The position numbers and the translations under genes are program-made. The notes beneath the pieces are model-generated. The model was not told the DNA's origin, made no database searches, and saw nothing but the letters and a program-made list of their open reading frames with translations. This document shows positions 45,883-55,564 of a stretch of DNA of 64,000 bases, one piece after another (positions within the stretch are counted from its first letter, which is position 1; each line of letters starts with the position of its first letter). Origin of the DNA: Psychrobacter sp. 1044 (GTDB lineage: Bacteria > Pseudomonadota > Gammaproteobacteria > Pseudomonadales > Moraxellaceae); contig NZ_CAJHAZ010000005.1 of NCBI RefSeq assembly GCF_904846525.1, positions 1 through 64,000 of the forward strand, read 5' to 3'.

Positions 45883-46680
45883 TTAATTTATCACCGGTTG
45901 CTCAAGCGTCATGGGTTTATCCACTATAGGCTTAGTAAATGATTGCATATTCGGTTGTTTGCCCTCTTGACGCATTTTTAACAGCACTTTTTGATACCAA
46001 GGTAGATTCTGATAAGCTAAAAGCTGTTGCGCGATTTTCTTATTATTTTGCAATGTTGTATTGTTTTGAATCACATACACCGTACGCTCTACTTGTTTGA
46101 GTGTTTGACCTTTCTCATTTTTTAACACGGCTTTTATCTTGTGCGATCCTGGTAAAACATCTACCGTTGCAATCGAGGCGCTAAGACCTTGCGCGACTTC
46201 ATTACCATCCAAATAAATACTAACACTATCACCTGCTTGTAACTCCGGCTTCACTTGCACCTTGATATCAATACTTTGGGCTGGACGACGATATGCACGC
46301 TCTGCGCTTGGTTCAGCAATAGCAAGCTGGTAATTGACGGCTGGTTTGGCGACAGGGCTATTTTTAGCAGCCGTATTTTGCGTAGTAGTATTAACATTAC
46401 TAGAAGGAGGTGGACTACTCGTGTTATCACTGTTATTTGAGCTGACGCGACTTTCTTTCGTCATGACACCCGTCTGGCTGATTTGTTTACCTGCCTGCTG
46501 CTCATAATTTTGCGGGCGATCGGTAAAGGTGACTTGACCAGTTTTTTCGTCAATAACTTTATAAATAGGCGCGGCATTTGCCAAAGGGGCATAGAGAGTT
46601 GCCATACTAACCATCGTAGCAGCAATCAGTGCCAACCCTAACTTACTGTTTGAAAAAACCGGTTTTGATAATGAAGTCAT
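45883..46680 (-). CDS. DUF4124-domain secreted protein
   Basis: Predicted periplasmic or envelope protein of unknown function. The 265-aa protein has a signal peptide (about 1-36, ending ANAAP), then a DUF4124 domain IYKVIDEKTGQVTFTDRPQNYEQQ (about 38-60), a Ser/Asn/Thr/Pro-rich linker (60-115), and a C-terminal beta-sandwich-like domain (about 145-205, with VSIYLDGNEVAQGLSASIATVDVLPGSHKIKAVLKNEKG). It lies downstream of glnA on the same strand. DUF4124 proteins are often found near glnA in gammaproteobacteria, but the reason is unknown. A terminator follows glnA, so co-transcription is partial at most. Confidence 0.85.
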   Translation of the reverse strand: MTSLSKPVFSNSKLGLALIAATMVSMATLYAPLANAAPIYKVIDEKTGQVTFTDRPQNYEQQAGKQISQTGVMTKESRVSSNNSDNTSSPPPSSNVNTTTQNTAAKNSPVAKPAVNYQLAIAEPSAERAYRRPAQSIDIKVQVKPELQAGDSVSIYLDGNEVAQGLSASIATVDVLPGSHKIKAVLKNEKGQTLKQVERTVYVIQNNTTLQNNKKIAQQLLAYQNLPWYQKVLLKMRQEGKQPNMQSFTKPIVDKPMTLEQPVIN

Positions 46681-46805
46681 AGTCAGTCAACCTAATGAGT
46701 ACCTAATATTATGAATATCTATTATGCGATACTTTGGGCGTTAAATCAGTAATAATTTCAAAGAGGACAGATCCGTTGATTTAGCAAATTATTATTGAGA
46801 CGTAA

Positions 46806-46839
46806 AAAAAACCAGCTAAGAATAACTTAGCTGGTTTTT
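46806..46839 (-). terminator. Terminator of glnA
   Basis: AAAAACCAGCTAAG and CTTAGCTGGTTTTT pair around 6 bases; a T-run follows on the minus strand. It lies about 35 bases past the glnA stop. Confidence 0.88.
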
Positions 46840-46873
46840 ATGACTCAAAATAACTGAGTGTTTTAGCTATAAA

Positions 46874-48283
46874 TTAGCAGCTGTAGTATAAGTCAAACTC
46901 AACTGGATGCACGGTTACATTGACACGTTGCACTTCTTCTTCTTTCAAGGCAATGAATGCCTCTAGCATGTCTTCAGTAAATACATCACCTTTTAATAAG
47001 AACTCGTGATCATCACGCAAGGCTTGTAGTGCAACTTCTAAGCTCTCCGCAACGGTTGGAATGAGTGCTTCTTCTTCTGGTGGTAAGTCATACAAGTTTT
47101 TGTCAGCCGCTTCACCTGGATGTATTTTATTTTGAATACCATCAAGACCTGCCATTAGTAACGCTGCAAACGTTAAGTATGGGTTGGCCGCTGGATCAGG
47201 GAAACGTGCTTCAACACGCACCGCTTTTGGGCTGCTAACATGTGGAATACGGATAGACGCTGAGCGGTTAGACGCTGAGTACGCAAGTTTGATAGGCGCT
47301 TCATAATGCGGTACTAGGCGCTTATAGCTATTAGTCGATGGGTTGGTAATCGCATTCAACGCACGCGCATGCTTGATAATACCACCGATGAAATACAGTG
47401 CAGATTCAGAAAGACCCGCATATTCATCACCTGAGAAAGTATTGACACCATCTTTGGAGATTGACATATGCACGTGCATGCCTGAACCGTTGTCACCAAC
47501 GATTGGTTTTGGCATAAAGGTAGCCGTTTTACCAAACTGATGCGCAACATTATGCACAACGTATTTTAATTGCTGTACTTCATCGGCTTTTTTGACTAGC
47601 GTATTGAAAGCGACACCAATTTCTGACTGGCAAGGCGCAACTTCATGGTGATGCACTTCGACACAGCCTTCACCGATGATTTCTTCTAAACGCTCACACA
47701 TAACAGAGCGCATGTCTTGCGAGCTATCGATTGGTGGTACTGGAAAGTAAGCGCCTTTAACACGTGGACGATGTCCCATGTTGCCCCACTCATAGTCATT
47801 ATTAGTCGACCATGCCGCTTCTTCGGCTGTGATCTTGTGGCTAACGCCAGACATATCAATTGACCATTTCACATCATCAAATATAAAAAACTCAGGCTCA
47901 GGACCAAAATAAGCAGTATCGCCAATGCCTGTTGACTTCAAGTACTCTTCGGCGCGGCGCGCAATAGAACGTGGGTCACGATCATAACCTTGTAGCGTTG
48001 ATGGCTCGATGATATCGCAAGTAACAACTACGGTAAGTGAATCAAAGAACGGGTCAAGAAAAGCCGTCTCTGGATCAGGACGCAAGATCATATCTGACGC
48101 TTCGATACCTTTCCAACCAGCGATAGATGAGCCATCAAACATCTTGCCATCTTCCATCACTTCTTCGTCAACGCTATGCGCTGGAAAGCTGATATGTTGC
48201 TCTTTACCACGCGTATCAGTGAAGCGAAAATCAACCCATTTAGCATTAGAGGATTGGATAAGATCTAGTAGTTTGTTCGACAT
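46874..48283 (-). CDS. glnA: Glutamine synthetase, type I
   Basis: ATP-dependent amidation of glutamate, the main ammonium assimilation step. The 469-aa protein has the beta-grasp N-terminal domain ([20 protein letters not shown]), the latch [12 protein letters not shown], the metal and ATP site [10 protein letters not shown] and [17 protein letters not shown], and the adenylylation loop NLYDLPPEE with Tyr398, matching Tyr397 of E. coli, so activity is probably controlled by GlnE. A ribosome-binding site (GGAGA) precedes ATG 48283. Upstream lies a sigma-54 promoter with NtrC-type palindromes, described separately. Confidence 0.97.
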   Translation of the reverse strand: MSNKLLDLIQSSNAKWVDFRFTDTRGKEQHISFPAHSVDEEVMEDGKMFDGSSIAGWKGIEASDMILRPDPETAFLDPFFDSLTVVVTCDIIEPSTLQGYDRDPRSIARRAEEYLKSTGIGDTAYFGPEPEFFIFDDVKWSIDMSGVSHKITAEEAAWSTNNDYEWGNMGHRPRVKGAYFPVPPIDSSQDMRSVMCERLEEIIGEGCVEVHHHEVAPCQSEIGVAFNTLVKKADEVQQLKYVVHNVAHQFGKTATFMPKPIVGDNGSGMHVHMSISKDGVNTFSGDEYAGLSESALYFIGGIIKHARALNAITNPSTNSYKRLVPHYEAPIKLAYSASNRSASIRIPHVSSPKAVRVEARFPDPAANPYLTFAALLMAGLDGIQNKIHPGEAADKNLYDLPPEEEALIPTVAESLEVALQALRDDHEFLLKGDVFTEDMLEAFIALKEEEVQRVNVTVHPVEFDLYYSC

Positions 48284-48601
48284 AAATAGTCTCCGTTGTG
48301 TTGATTATGTTATTGCGATTTAAAATTATAGGTACAATCTATTGGTTAAAAATCTCTGGTTTGATAACAGTCAGTGCTGCTTTTAGCGCTAAATATCCTG
48401 TTTAATATTATGCTTATTCTCAGCACTGTCAATATTATTAGTCAAGATAGTCATCTGAGTTATGCGCTTAATAAGACCCGCCAGTGTTTTGGTTCGATAT
48501 TATTCTAACAACATATCACTCATTATGCTGAACTCTTCAGGCACTCGTTAATAATAATTATTGAACCAATTTATCACCAAAGATAATCATAACAGTAATA
48601 T

Positions 48602-48617
48602 TGCAAAGGCTATGCCA
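48602..48617 (-). promoter_or_regulatory. Sigma-54 promoter of glnA
   Basis: On the minus strand TGGCATAGCCTTTGCA matches the sigma-54 consensus TGGCAC-N5-TTGCA with the GG and GC dinucleotides exactly ten bases apart. Transcription would start near 48590, giving a 5' leader of about 300 bases to the glnA ATG. The rest of the 705-base region upstream of glnA holds the NtrC-like sites and the trpG promoter; no reading frame is seen. Confidence 0.85.
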
Positions 48618-48770
48618 GTTTTTTATAATAAAAAAAATTTCGAAGACATAAGGATGGTTATTAGTAATAATTACAGTAACTTATAATACTTTTGAGAATA
48701 TTCTAGCCGTAAATTTATCGTCAGTGGTGTCATACAAATTATTTATCCAGAGTCATTAATAACGCATGAC

Positions 48771-48787
48771 TGCACTAAATTAGTGCA
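48771..48787. promoter_or_regulatory. NtrC-type enhancer site I
   Basis: Perfect palindrome TGCACTAAATTAGTGCA matches the NtrC consensus (GCAC-N7-GTGC). Its centre is about 190 bases upstream of the predicted glnA start, a normal enhancer distance. It also lies about 200 bases upstream of trpG, but glnA has the sigma-54 promoter. Confidence 0.8.
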
Positions 48788-48812
48788 TATTGAATATATA
48801 AATAAAAATTTT

Positions 48813-48827
48813 GTACTTTTTTAGTGC
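48813..48827. promoter_or_regulatory. NtrC-type enhancer site II (weaker)
   Basis: GTACTTTTTTAGTGC matches the same consensus with one mismatch. Its centre is 41 bases from site I, about four helical turns, suitable for cooperative binding. Confidence 0.6.
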
Positions 48828-48988
48828 GTTTGAGATGTTAACAAATGTCATCCAACAAGCAAAATGTATTGTTATTCACCACTTATTTGGGTTGCTTGCA
48901 CCCTACATTTGATAGACTGCAAAATAGTGGTAAGATAATGGCGTTATATACCCATCTTCATAAGTAGAACCCAATAAGTAGAACGCTA

Positions 48989-49612
48989 ATGATTCTAATG
49001 ATCGATAATTACGACAGCTTTACATACAATATTGTACAGTACTTCGGTGAATTACAGCAGGACATCACCGTCTGGCGTAACGATCAAACCACTATTGAAA
49101 ATATTAGAACCCTTGCGCCAGATGCGATCGTCATTGGTCCCGGTCCCTGCGATCCTGATCAGGCTGGTATCTCTCTAGAAGCTATCAAGACTTTTCAAGG
49201 CGTGATACCGATACTAGGTATTTGCCTAGGACATCAGGCAATTGGACAGGCATTTGGTGGACAAGTGGTCAAGGCTAGCGAAGTCATGCACGGTCGCTTA
49301 TCCGCCGTCTATCATACTAACCAAGGTGTCTTTGTAGGCTTGCCTAATCCCGTACAAGTCACGCGCTATCATTCGCTTGTCATTGATAAAACCAGCCTGC
49401 CCGATTGTCTTGAGCTGACTGCATGGACACAAAACAGTGATGGCAGTATTGAAGAAATCATGGGTATCCGTCATAAAACGTTTGCGATAGAAGGGGTACA
49501 ATTCCATCCTGAGTCTATCTTAAGCGAAGCAGGCTATCAGCTGCTCAACAATTTTTTGCAAACGCATCATTTGTCATCACTAATCTCAGATGAACTACCA
49601 CAAGTCGGCTAA
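48989..49612 (+). CDS. trpG: Anthranilate/para-aminobenzoate synthase glutamine amidotransferase
   Basis: Supplies ammonia from glutamine to TrpE (and probably PabB). The 207-aa class I amidotransferase begins [21 protein letters not shown], has [11 protein letters not shown], the catalytic cysteine Cys79 in [13 protein letters not shown], and the His/Glu pair in [10 protein letters not shown]. The start at 48989 fits the family; ATG 48998 is an alternative. It leads a plus-strand group trpG-trpD-trpC with gaps of 108 and 70 bases. trpE is not in the window, so the synthase large subunit is encoded elsewhere. Confidence 0.95.
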   Translation: MILMIDNYDSFTYNIVQYFGELQQDITVWRNDQTTIENIRTLAPDAIVIGPGPCDPDQAGISLEAIKTFQGVIPILGICLGHQAIGQAFGGQVVKASEVMHGRLSAVYHTNQGVFVGLPNPVQVTRYHSLVIDKTSLPDCLELTAWTQNSDGSIEEIMGIRHKTFAIEGVQFHPESILSEAGYQLLNNFLQTHHLSSLISDELPQVG

Positions 49613-49720
49613 CAGTTTATTAAAGCATGTCCTAAAAAAGCCGTTAATAACAAAATTAAAATAAAACCTATTCTATTGATAATTTAAAATTAACGTATAA
49701 AAATATTAAGAGAGATCATA

Positions 49721-50842
49721 ATGAGTACGACAAAAACAAATAAAAACCCTACCCCAACTAACATTGCTCAACTGTCTGATGAAGAGACACATACGCTGCT
49801 GACGACGGCTTTGGGGCGAATTTTTCAGCACATTGACTTAACCTTTGATGAGATGTATCAGGTGATGCTGATTATCATGCAAGGCAGATGTAGCGACGCC
49901 ATGATGGGTGCTATTTTGACTGGTCTACGTATGAAAGGTGAGTCCATCGATGAGATTACTGCCTCTGCCAGTGCAATGCGTGCGTTAGCAGCCAATATCG
50001 AACCACGGGGCTGTGATTACTTAGTCGATATCGTCGGAACTGGCGGTGATGGTGCAAATTTATTTAATGTTTCTACTGCATCAGCATTGGTTGCCGCCGC
50101 CGCTGGTGCGCAAGTGGCCAAACATGGTAACCGCGGCGTCTCTACCAACTCTGGCAGCTCAGATTTGCTTGAGCAAGCAGGTATCAGTCTGGCGCTTACC
50201 CCTGAGCAATCTAAAGAATGTATCGAAAACCAAGGTATCGGCTTTTTGTTTGCGCCCAATCATCACAGTGCCATGCGTTATGCCAATCCAGTACGCCGCG
50301 AGCTCAAAGCGCGTACCATCTTTAATATTTTAGGGCCATTAACCAACCCTGCTGGCACACCCAATCTGGTAATCGGTGTCTTTACCGCTCAGCTGTGCGA
50401 GCCTATCGCTAAAGTCATGAAAAACTTAGGCGCACGTCATGTCATGGTTGTGGGCGCAAAAGACGGTTTGGATGAAATCAGTCTCGCTACCTCAACCACT
50501 GTCGCTGAATTAAAAGATGGTGAGATATCTGTTTATGAGATGATGCCAGAAGATGCAGGTATTGAGTCACAAACCCTTATCGGTCTCGATGTAGATTCTC
50601 CAGCGCAAAGTCTTGAGCTGATTCGCGCGGCTCTATCAGGAGAAAACTCTCAAAACCGTGCTGTACTTAAAGCACGTGATATGATTGCACTAAATGCAGG
50701 GGCGGCCATATATACCGCAGGACTTGCCAGCAACTATGCTAATGGTGTGAGCCGGGCACAAAAAGTCATTCAGAATGGTGATGCTCTACTCAAGCTTGAG
50801 TCTCTCGCCACATACACGCAGCAACTAGTGACTCCTGCTTAA
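49721..50842 (+). CDS. trpD: Anthranilate phosphoribosyltransferase
   Basis: Second step of tryptophan synthesis, joining anthranilate to PRPP. The 373-aa protein has the family signature DIVGTGGDGANLFNVSTASALVAAAAGAQVAKHGNRGVSTNSGSSDLLE and the later NPVRRELKARTIFNILGPLTNPAG. A polar N-terminal extension of about 15 residues precedes the core. The start at 49721 has AGAG seven bases upstream. Stand-alone form, not fused to trpG. Confidence 0.96.
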   Translation: MSTTKTNKNPTPTNIAQLSDEETHTLLTTALGRIFQHIDLTFDEMYQVMLIIMQGRCSDAMMGAILTGLRMKGESIDEITASASAMRALAANIEPRGCDYLVDIVGTGGDGANLFNVSTASALVAAAAGAQVAKHGNRGVSTNSGSSDLLEQAGISLALTPEQSKECIENQGIGFLFAPNHHSAMRYANPVRRELKARTIFNILGPLTNPAGTPNLVIGVFTAQLCEPIAKVMKNLGARHVMVVGAKDGLDEISLATSTTVAELKDGEISVYEMMPEDAGIESQTLIGLDVDSPAQSLELIRAALSGENSQNRAVLKARDMIALNAGAAIYTAGLASNYANGVSRAQKVIQNGDALLKLESLATYTQQLVTPA

Positions 50843-50912
50843 CGGCTAAGAACCATTACTGTGCACTCTAGCTATTTTGTCTATTTACATTTAACGATAT
50901 TCGGATACCAGC

Positions 50913-51791
50913 ATGACTCATACAGAAACCAAGACAGATGTTCCTTCCGTATTGCAACGCATTGTCGCCACTAAAGTGGAAGAAGTAAACGCCGCTTGCA
51001 AGGTATTATCTCTTGAAGACTTACAAGCACAAGTCGCGGCGGATAACAAACCACGTCGTGGCTTCGCGGCGGCGCTGCGAGCGGCTAGCACTAAAGAGCA
51101 TGGTATTGGTATCATCGCTGAGATTAAAAAAGCCTCTCCTTCTAAGGGCGTTATCAATCACAACTTCGCGCCAGCCCTATTTGCCAAGCAATACGAGCAA
51201 GCGGGCGCCAGCTGTCTGTCTGTATTGACTGATCGCGATTATTTCCAAGGTGATGATAGCTATCTTATTCAAGCAGCTAATGCGGTAAGCCTACCGATAC
51301 TGCGTAAAGATTTTATGATAGATGTGTACCAGATCTATCAATCTTATCTGATGGGCGCTGACTGTATTCTACTCATTATGGCCTGCCTTGACGATATCCA
51401 AGTACAAGAGCTGCATGCGCTAAGTATCGAATTGGGTATGGATGTATTGATAGAAGTCCATACTAAAGCTGAACTTGAACGTGCACTCCAGCTACCGCGC
51501 TCAGCGCATAATATTTACGGCATTAATAATCGTGACTTGAATACTTTCGATGTCGACTTGCAAACCACGCTGGATCTAAAAAATATTTTAATCGACGCAC
51601 TGGCGGCTGATGTGGATAGCACGCTTGAACCGCTTATCATCACCGAAAGTGGCATTCATAATAGCGCTGATATTCGTTTGATGTTAGATAATGACATTCA
51701 GCACTTTTTAATCGGTGAACAGTTCATGAAGACTGACCATCCTGGACAAGCGTTACAATCCTTACTTGCGGGCGTCGCAGCAGACGGGTAA
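50913..51791 (+). CDS. trpC: Indole-3-glycerol phosphate synthase
   Basis: Converts CdRP to indole-3-glycerol phosphate. The 292-aa TIM-barrel protein shows VLQRIVATKVEEVNAAC, IAEIKKASPSKGVINHNF (catalytic Lys region), LSVLTDRDYFQGDD, LPILRKDFMIDVYQIYQSYLMGADCILLIMA, YGINNRDLNTFDVD and ITESGIHNSADI. It is a single-function TrpC, not fused to TrpF. ATG 50913 follows trpD by 70 bases. Confidence 0.96.
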   Translation: MTHTETKTDVPSVLQRIVATKVEEVNAACKVLSLEDLQAQVAADNKPRRGFAAALRAASTKEHGIGIIAEIKKASPSKGVINHNFAPALFAKQYEQAGASCLSVLTDRDYFQGDDSYLIQAANAVSLPILRKDFMIDVYQIYQSYLMGADCILLIMACLDDIQVQELHALSIELGMDVLIEVHTKAELERALQLPRSAHNIYGINNRDLNTFDVDLQTTLDLKNILIDALAADVDSTLEPLIITESGIHNSADIRLMLDNDIQHFLIGEQFMKTDHPGQALQSLLAGVAADG

Positions 51792-51820
51792 AGTGGCTTA
51801 AGTCTATTGAACAGTTTAAA

Positions 51821-51860
51821 TCAATCAATCATTCAATCATTCATTCATTCATTCATTCAT
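51821..51860 (+). repeat. CATT tetranucleotide tract in the leader of the Smr gene
   Basis: Perfect CATT units run from 51838 to 51860 (nearly six copies), preceded by imperfect tcaa/attc copies from 51821. The tract ends 24 bases before the ATG of the next gene, in the trpC-smr spacer. Tetranucleotide tracts mutate by slippage, so length may vary among strains. Confidence 0.9.
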
Positions 51861-51883
51861 CAACCAACGATACGTTAACTTCT

Positions 51884-52615
51884 ATGTCAAACTCTCTATT
51901 TTCAAAAGAAATGCAAGACCAGCTCAAAGAGCTAAAAGGCCAACTTAGCAAAGGTCGCGATACCAATTCGCCTGAAGATGAAAACCAAAAGCCTACTGAG
52001 CCTGTATCATTGCCCACGCAAAAGCAAGTAAACAAGACCGTCAAGCAAATGGCTAGCGAGCATATTGACGATGACAAAGTTCTGTTTATGCAAGCAATGC
52101 ATGGCGTCAATCAGCTTGAAGACAAAAACGTACGCTCACCTGCCAATGCTAGCAAAGCGGGCAAGCCTGATGCGACCACCTTGTCTAAACGTGCTGCTGC
52201 GCAAGGTAGTGAAGCGAGTGATTTGGGAGCTGGCTTGTCAGATATGCAAGCACTACTCAACCCTGTCGCTGCTGAGGCCTATTTATCTTACAAACAGCCG
52301 ACTTTGCAGAATAAAATCTTTGATCAGCTTAAAAAAGGCAAGCTACGTTGGTATGACGCCGTAGATATTCATGGTTGTACCATCGAAGAGGCGCGCGTGG
52401 CCATGACTCAACTCCTAAGCCAAGCAAAACAGAAAAACGAGACTATGGTAAAAATCGTTCATGGTAAAGGCAGTGAAGCCATTTTAAAAACGTGCGTTAA
52501 TGGTTGGCTGCGTCAACTACCAGAAGTATTGGCATTTTGCTCTGCACCGCCAAAAGATGGTGGTAATGGTGCGGTATTGGTACTGCTCAAAAAATCTAAA
52601 GCTGATGGTGAATAG
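51884..52615 (+). CDS. Smr-domain protein
   Basis: Protein with a C-terminal Smr (MutS2-related) domain, a nuclease or nucleic-acid-binding module; in E. coli SmrB cuts mRNA between collided ribosomes. The 243-aa protein has a polar N-terminal half (1-125, Lys/Gln/Asp-rich) and the Smr domain at about 160-240 with VDIHGCTIEEARVAMTQLL, the KIVHGKGSEAILKT motif and FCSAPPKDGGNGAVLVLLKK. The whole architecture fits the YfcN/SmrA/SmrB group. No ribosome-binding site is seen before ATG 51884, where a CATT tract lies instead. Last of the plus-strand trp group, followed by a terminator. Confidence 0.88.
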   Translation: MSNSLFSKEMQDQLKELKGQLSKGRDTNSPEDENQKPTEPVSLPTQKQVNKTVKQMASEHIDDDKVLFMQAMHGVNQLEDKNVRSPANASKAGKPDATTLSKRAAAQGSEASDLGAGLSDMQALLNPVAAEAYLSYKQPTLQNKIFDQLKKGKLRWYDAVDIHGCTIEEARVAMTQLLSQAKQKNETMVKIVHGKGSEAILKTCVNGWLRQLPEVLAFCSAPPKDGGNGAVLVLLKKSKADGE

Positions 52616-52645
52616 TTTTTAGTGTTAGAGTTAGTATGAAGAATC

Positions 52646-52673
52646 AAAAGGACTGCTTATTGGCAGTCCTTTT
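52646..52673 (+). terminator. Terminator after the Smr gene
   Basis: AAAAGGACTGC and GCAGTCCTTTT pair around 6 bases, about 30 bases past the stop, followed by T-rich sequence. Confidence 0.85.
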
Positions 52674-52771
52674 GTTATGCTCATAAAATCATTATTTAAT
52701 CTTTATTGACTATAGCCACTATATTTAACATCTAGCGATAGCGATATTTGCATAAATCAGGATAAGCATTT

Positions 52772-53404
52772 ATGAGCATACAGACCATTGAGAACACGCA
52801 ACAGCTACATGAACATATCATGGCTTTAATTGTTATCGAGCCAAGATTTTTGTCTATCTATGAACAAGTCGGTATGCCCAGTCTACGGCATAATGTCGGT
52901 GGGTTTGAGCAGTTGATGCGAGCAATGGTTGGTCAACAGCTGTCTGTGGCAGCAGCAGCCAGTATTTGGCAAAGACTACTTGATGCCGCCTTGACGAATC
53001 CACAGGCAATTATCAAAGCAACAGATGAGGACTTAAGAGCGCAAGGATTATCTAAACAAAAAACCCGTTACATTCGCTCATTAGTCGATCATGATATAGA
53101 CTTTGCTGCGTTAGAAATTTTGCCTGATGAAGAAGCAATAGAAGTGCTGACGGCCGTTATTGGTATTGGTCGCTGGACGGCTGAGATGTATTTATTATTC
53201 TCTCTGAAACGTGCAGACGTACTTGCGATCGATGATCTAGCGATTAAAGTAGCGGCGATGGCGTTATTAGGCTTAACGGAACGCCCAACGCCGGAACAGT
53301 TAAAGAATCTAACTCAAGATTGGTCACCACATCGCAGCGCTGCCAGTCTGTTGCTATGGTCATACTACGGCTTATTACGTAATCAAACCGCTGTCCCTTT
53401 ATAA
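52772..53404 (+). CDS. DNA-3-methyladenine glycosylase II-like (AlkA/Mag1 type)
   Basis: Base-excision-repair glycosylase of the HhH-GPD superfamily that removes alkylated purines. The 210-aa protein has the family opening FEQLMRAMVGQQLSVAAAASIWQRL (about 45-69), the helix-hairpin-helix GIGRWTAEMYLLFSL (131-145) and the catalytic aspartate in VLAIDDLAIK (Asp154/Asp155). It is a short form without the AlkA N-terminal domain, closer to yeast Mag1. Start ATG 52772 is supported by CAGGATAAG upstream. Convergent with mscS through a long hairpin. Confidence 0.9.
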   Translation: MSIQTIENTQQLHEHIMALIVIEPRFLSIYEQVGMPSLRHNVGGFEQLMRAMVGQQLSVAAAASIWQRLLDAALTNPQAIIKATDEDLRAQGLSKQKTRYIRSLVDHDIDFAALEILPDEEAIEVLTAVIGIGRWTAEMYLLFSLKRADVLAIDDLAIKVAAMALLGLTERPTPEQLKNLTQDWSPHRSAASLLLWSYYGLLRNQTAVPL

Positions 53405-53498
53405 GGCCAAACACCAAAGTACGATTCACTATGTCAAACTCGCTTAGCTTAAGCTTAGTCTAGCACTCGTTTTCTTTGCTGCTCTAATTTTTGTGAAT

Positions 53499-53552
53499 GG
53501 TATAAGATAAACGCTTGATACTTACCTCAAGTGCTTATCTTATACCGTTTTT
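53499..53552. terminator. Long imperfect hairpin between alkA-type gene and mscS
   Basis: GGTATAAGATAA and TTATCTTATACC form a 12-bp outer stem, with inner pairing of CTTGA and TCAAG and a loop, followed by T-rich sequence. Likely bidirectional terminator of the two convergent genes. Confidence 0.75.
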
Positions 53553-53563
53553 AATCCATAATT

Positions 53564-55564
53564 TTATGGCTGATTCCATATAGAAAATCCAGATTTTCTT
53601 TTTGCGTACTTGAATTTGATTTTCTTTATCATACGGCTTTTATTTCTCAATGCCTTCAACGCATTGTCTTTTTTACTCTCTACAGATTTAGTCTTTTTCT
53701 GACTGCCTTTTTCATCTGTCTTGACGTTATCTTTACCTTTACTCAAGTCCACGGCATGCTTATCATCGTTGCTGTTATCCTTATTGTCGCTAGCATCATC
53801 ATCAGCATGGTCATCATTTGACATATCTTTTGTCGTTTCCGCGACGTTACCTTCCTTATTCTTATCTTCAATTTCGTTTTCTATGTGATGCTCAAGCTCA
53901 GTTTGATTGACAATAAGCTGCTGCGTTGGCAAGGCATGCTCGACATCATATTTCGCCACTTGGTTCAATAAATCAACAAACAAAACGTTCTGTTTGTCAT
54001 AGAACTCAGTCACGCCATTAGCATTAACATACGCCTGTAATTGAATGATATAGCAGTCTTGACGTAGCTCTAAAATATTGACCTGATTCCATTCTTGGTT
54101 GGTCAAATAATGCTCATCTATAAACTCATCCAAGTCCTTGACCATCTTAAAGACCACATCAATATCAGCAGTGCGTTTAATATATAACTGATGGAAGAAG
54201 CGAAACATATCGCGGGATGTAAAGTTTTCAATCTGCATCGATGAAAAATCACCGTTTGGTACAGTCACAACAGTGCGCGTCAAGGTGCGCACACGTGATG
54301 AGCGAATACCAATATCAATGACTGTGCCTTCATAAGTGCCAAACTTACAATAATCACCAATACGTACGGGCGAATCCGCCACGACCACGACACTACCAAC
54401 AAGGTTTTCGATGGTTTTTTGAGCACCCAGTGCTAATGCCAAACCACCCACACCCAAGGCGGCAATACCCGTGGTCAAATCAAAACCCAAATTACCGAAG
54501 ATAACAATCACGGCAAAGATCAGCAGCAACGCTTTGACCACTTTGCGTAGCAGCCCCAAGATAGAGACACGTTCAGTATAATTTTTCTTATAACTTAAAT
54601 TTACCGCACGAGTGAATATGGCATCGATGACTCGTAACAGCAACCAAGTTAATGCAAGCCAAGATGCAATCTCGGTAAAACGATTGATCGGTTCACGTAG
54701 CGTCACCGACACGCCTGCATATACCATCACTTCTGACAGTATCAGTGCCATGATGACCACTGCCAGTGGCAATACGACCTTATCAGGTAATGGCAATGGT
54801 ACGCCGCGCACACGAGGATAGACGATTCGTAATAGATGGTACAGCAGCCATACCATGATATAAGTAAACACAAAGCTGCCGACAGTCATCATTAATGCTG
54901 CGGCTAAATCCGCCACTTGATAACCAAACAGCTTTTTGCCTTCTAATGAATCAAAAGTATAGCGAGACACTAACGTTGGTTCGGTATTTTCTATGACCTC
55001 TGGTACTGAGCTGAGCGTATCCGTAGAAAACTGCCAGTACTGCTCTCCTTGCTTAGACACCACTCTTTCAAGTATCAGTGGCACACTTTTTTCGCCCACA
55101 TTAATCGCACCGACGTTTTCTTGGCTTGGCGGTAGCTGATCAGTTAGGTTGCCCTCAGGCGTATTATTAATCTGCAAATCAGGCTGAAAACGCCCGCCTG
55201 CATCCAGCGCTTGCTTAAACTGACGAACGATTGTGGTTGGATTGTCAGACTTTGATAAGTTTAAATAATTACTCGCCAGCAGATAGTCATTTTCACCTAA
55301 CGCACTGATGAAGCCCTGTACGGTATGGCGCGGAGTATCGCGTCCGAATGAATCTGGTATCGGCGTACTCGCCGACTCCTCACTGGTACTGCCACCCATC
55401 CCCAATGCGCTGGCTTCAGCAGCAAATGCATTATTGGGCAACAACGCACTCAACAGCATCACAAGCAAAAACAAAATTGCCATTAGTGGCATTTTGATGA
55501 TTGAGTATGGTGAAGACAACTCGGGACTGGTAATCATAGGAATCAGGCGATACTTAGTAGACAA
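53564..55564 (-). CDS. MscS-family mechanosensitive channel
   Basis: Membrane channel that relieves osmotic downshock. From TTG 55564, which has a strong AAGAGG ribosome-binding site (ATG 55537 has none), it is 666 aa. It has a signal-like segment (about 25-48), a periplasmic domain to about 205, membrane helices at about 215-375, the pore-lining and cap region TTGIAALGVGGLALALGAQKTIENLVGSVVVVADSPVRIGDYCKFG, and the cytoplasmic beta domain (VIDIGIRSSRVRTLTRTVVTVPNGDFSS). The last 100 residues are Asp/Glu/Lys-rich with no predicted fold. It is larger than E. coli MscS (286 aa) and resembles the YbdG/MscM or MscK-like large forms. Confidence 0.9.
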   Translation of the reverse strand: MSTKYRLIPMITSPELSSPYSIIKMPLMAILFLLVMLLSALLPNNAFAAEASALGMGGSTSEESASTPIPDSFGRDTPRHTVQGFISALGENDYLLASNYLNLSKSDNPTTIVRQFKQALDAGGRFQPDLQINNTPEGNLTDQLPPSQENVGAINVGEKSVPLILERVVSKQGEQYWQFSTDTLSSVPEVIENTEPTLVSRYTFDSLEGKKLFGYQVADLAAALMMTVGSFVFTYIMVWLLYHLLRIVYPRVRGVPLPLPDKVVLPLAVVIMALILSEVMVYAGVSVTLREPINRFTEIASWLALTWLLLRVIDAIFTRAVNLSYKKNYTERVSILGLLRKVVKALLLIFAVIVIFGNLGFDLTTGIAALGVGGLALALGAQKTIENLVGSVVVVADSPVRIGDYCKFGTYEGTVIDIGIRSSRVRTLTRTVVTVPNGDFSSMQIENFTSRDMFRFFHQLYIKRTADIDVVFKMVKDLDEFIDEHYLTNQEWNQVNILELRQDCYIIQLQAYVNANGVTEFYDKQNVLFVDLLNQVAKYDVEHALPTQQLIVNQTELEHHIENEIEDKNKEGNVAETTKDMSNDDHADDDASDNKDNSNDDKHAVDLSKGKDNVKTDEKGSQKKTKSVESKKDNALKALRNKSRMIKKIKFKYAKRKSGFSIWNQP

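Noticed and set aside
48860-48988. trp attenuator or leader peptide before trpG
   Set aside because: No short frame with clustered Trp codons and no terminator-antiterminator pair were seen.
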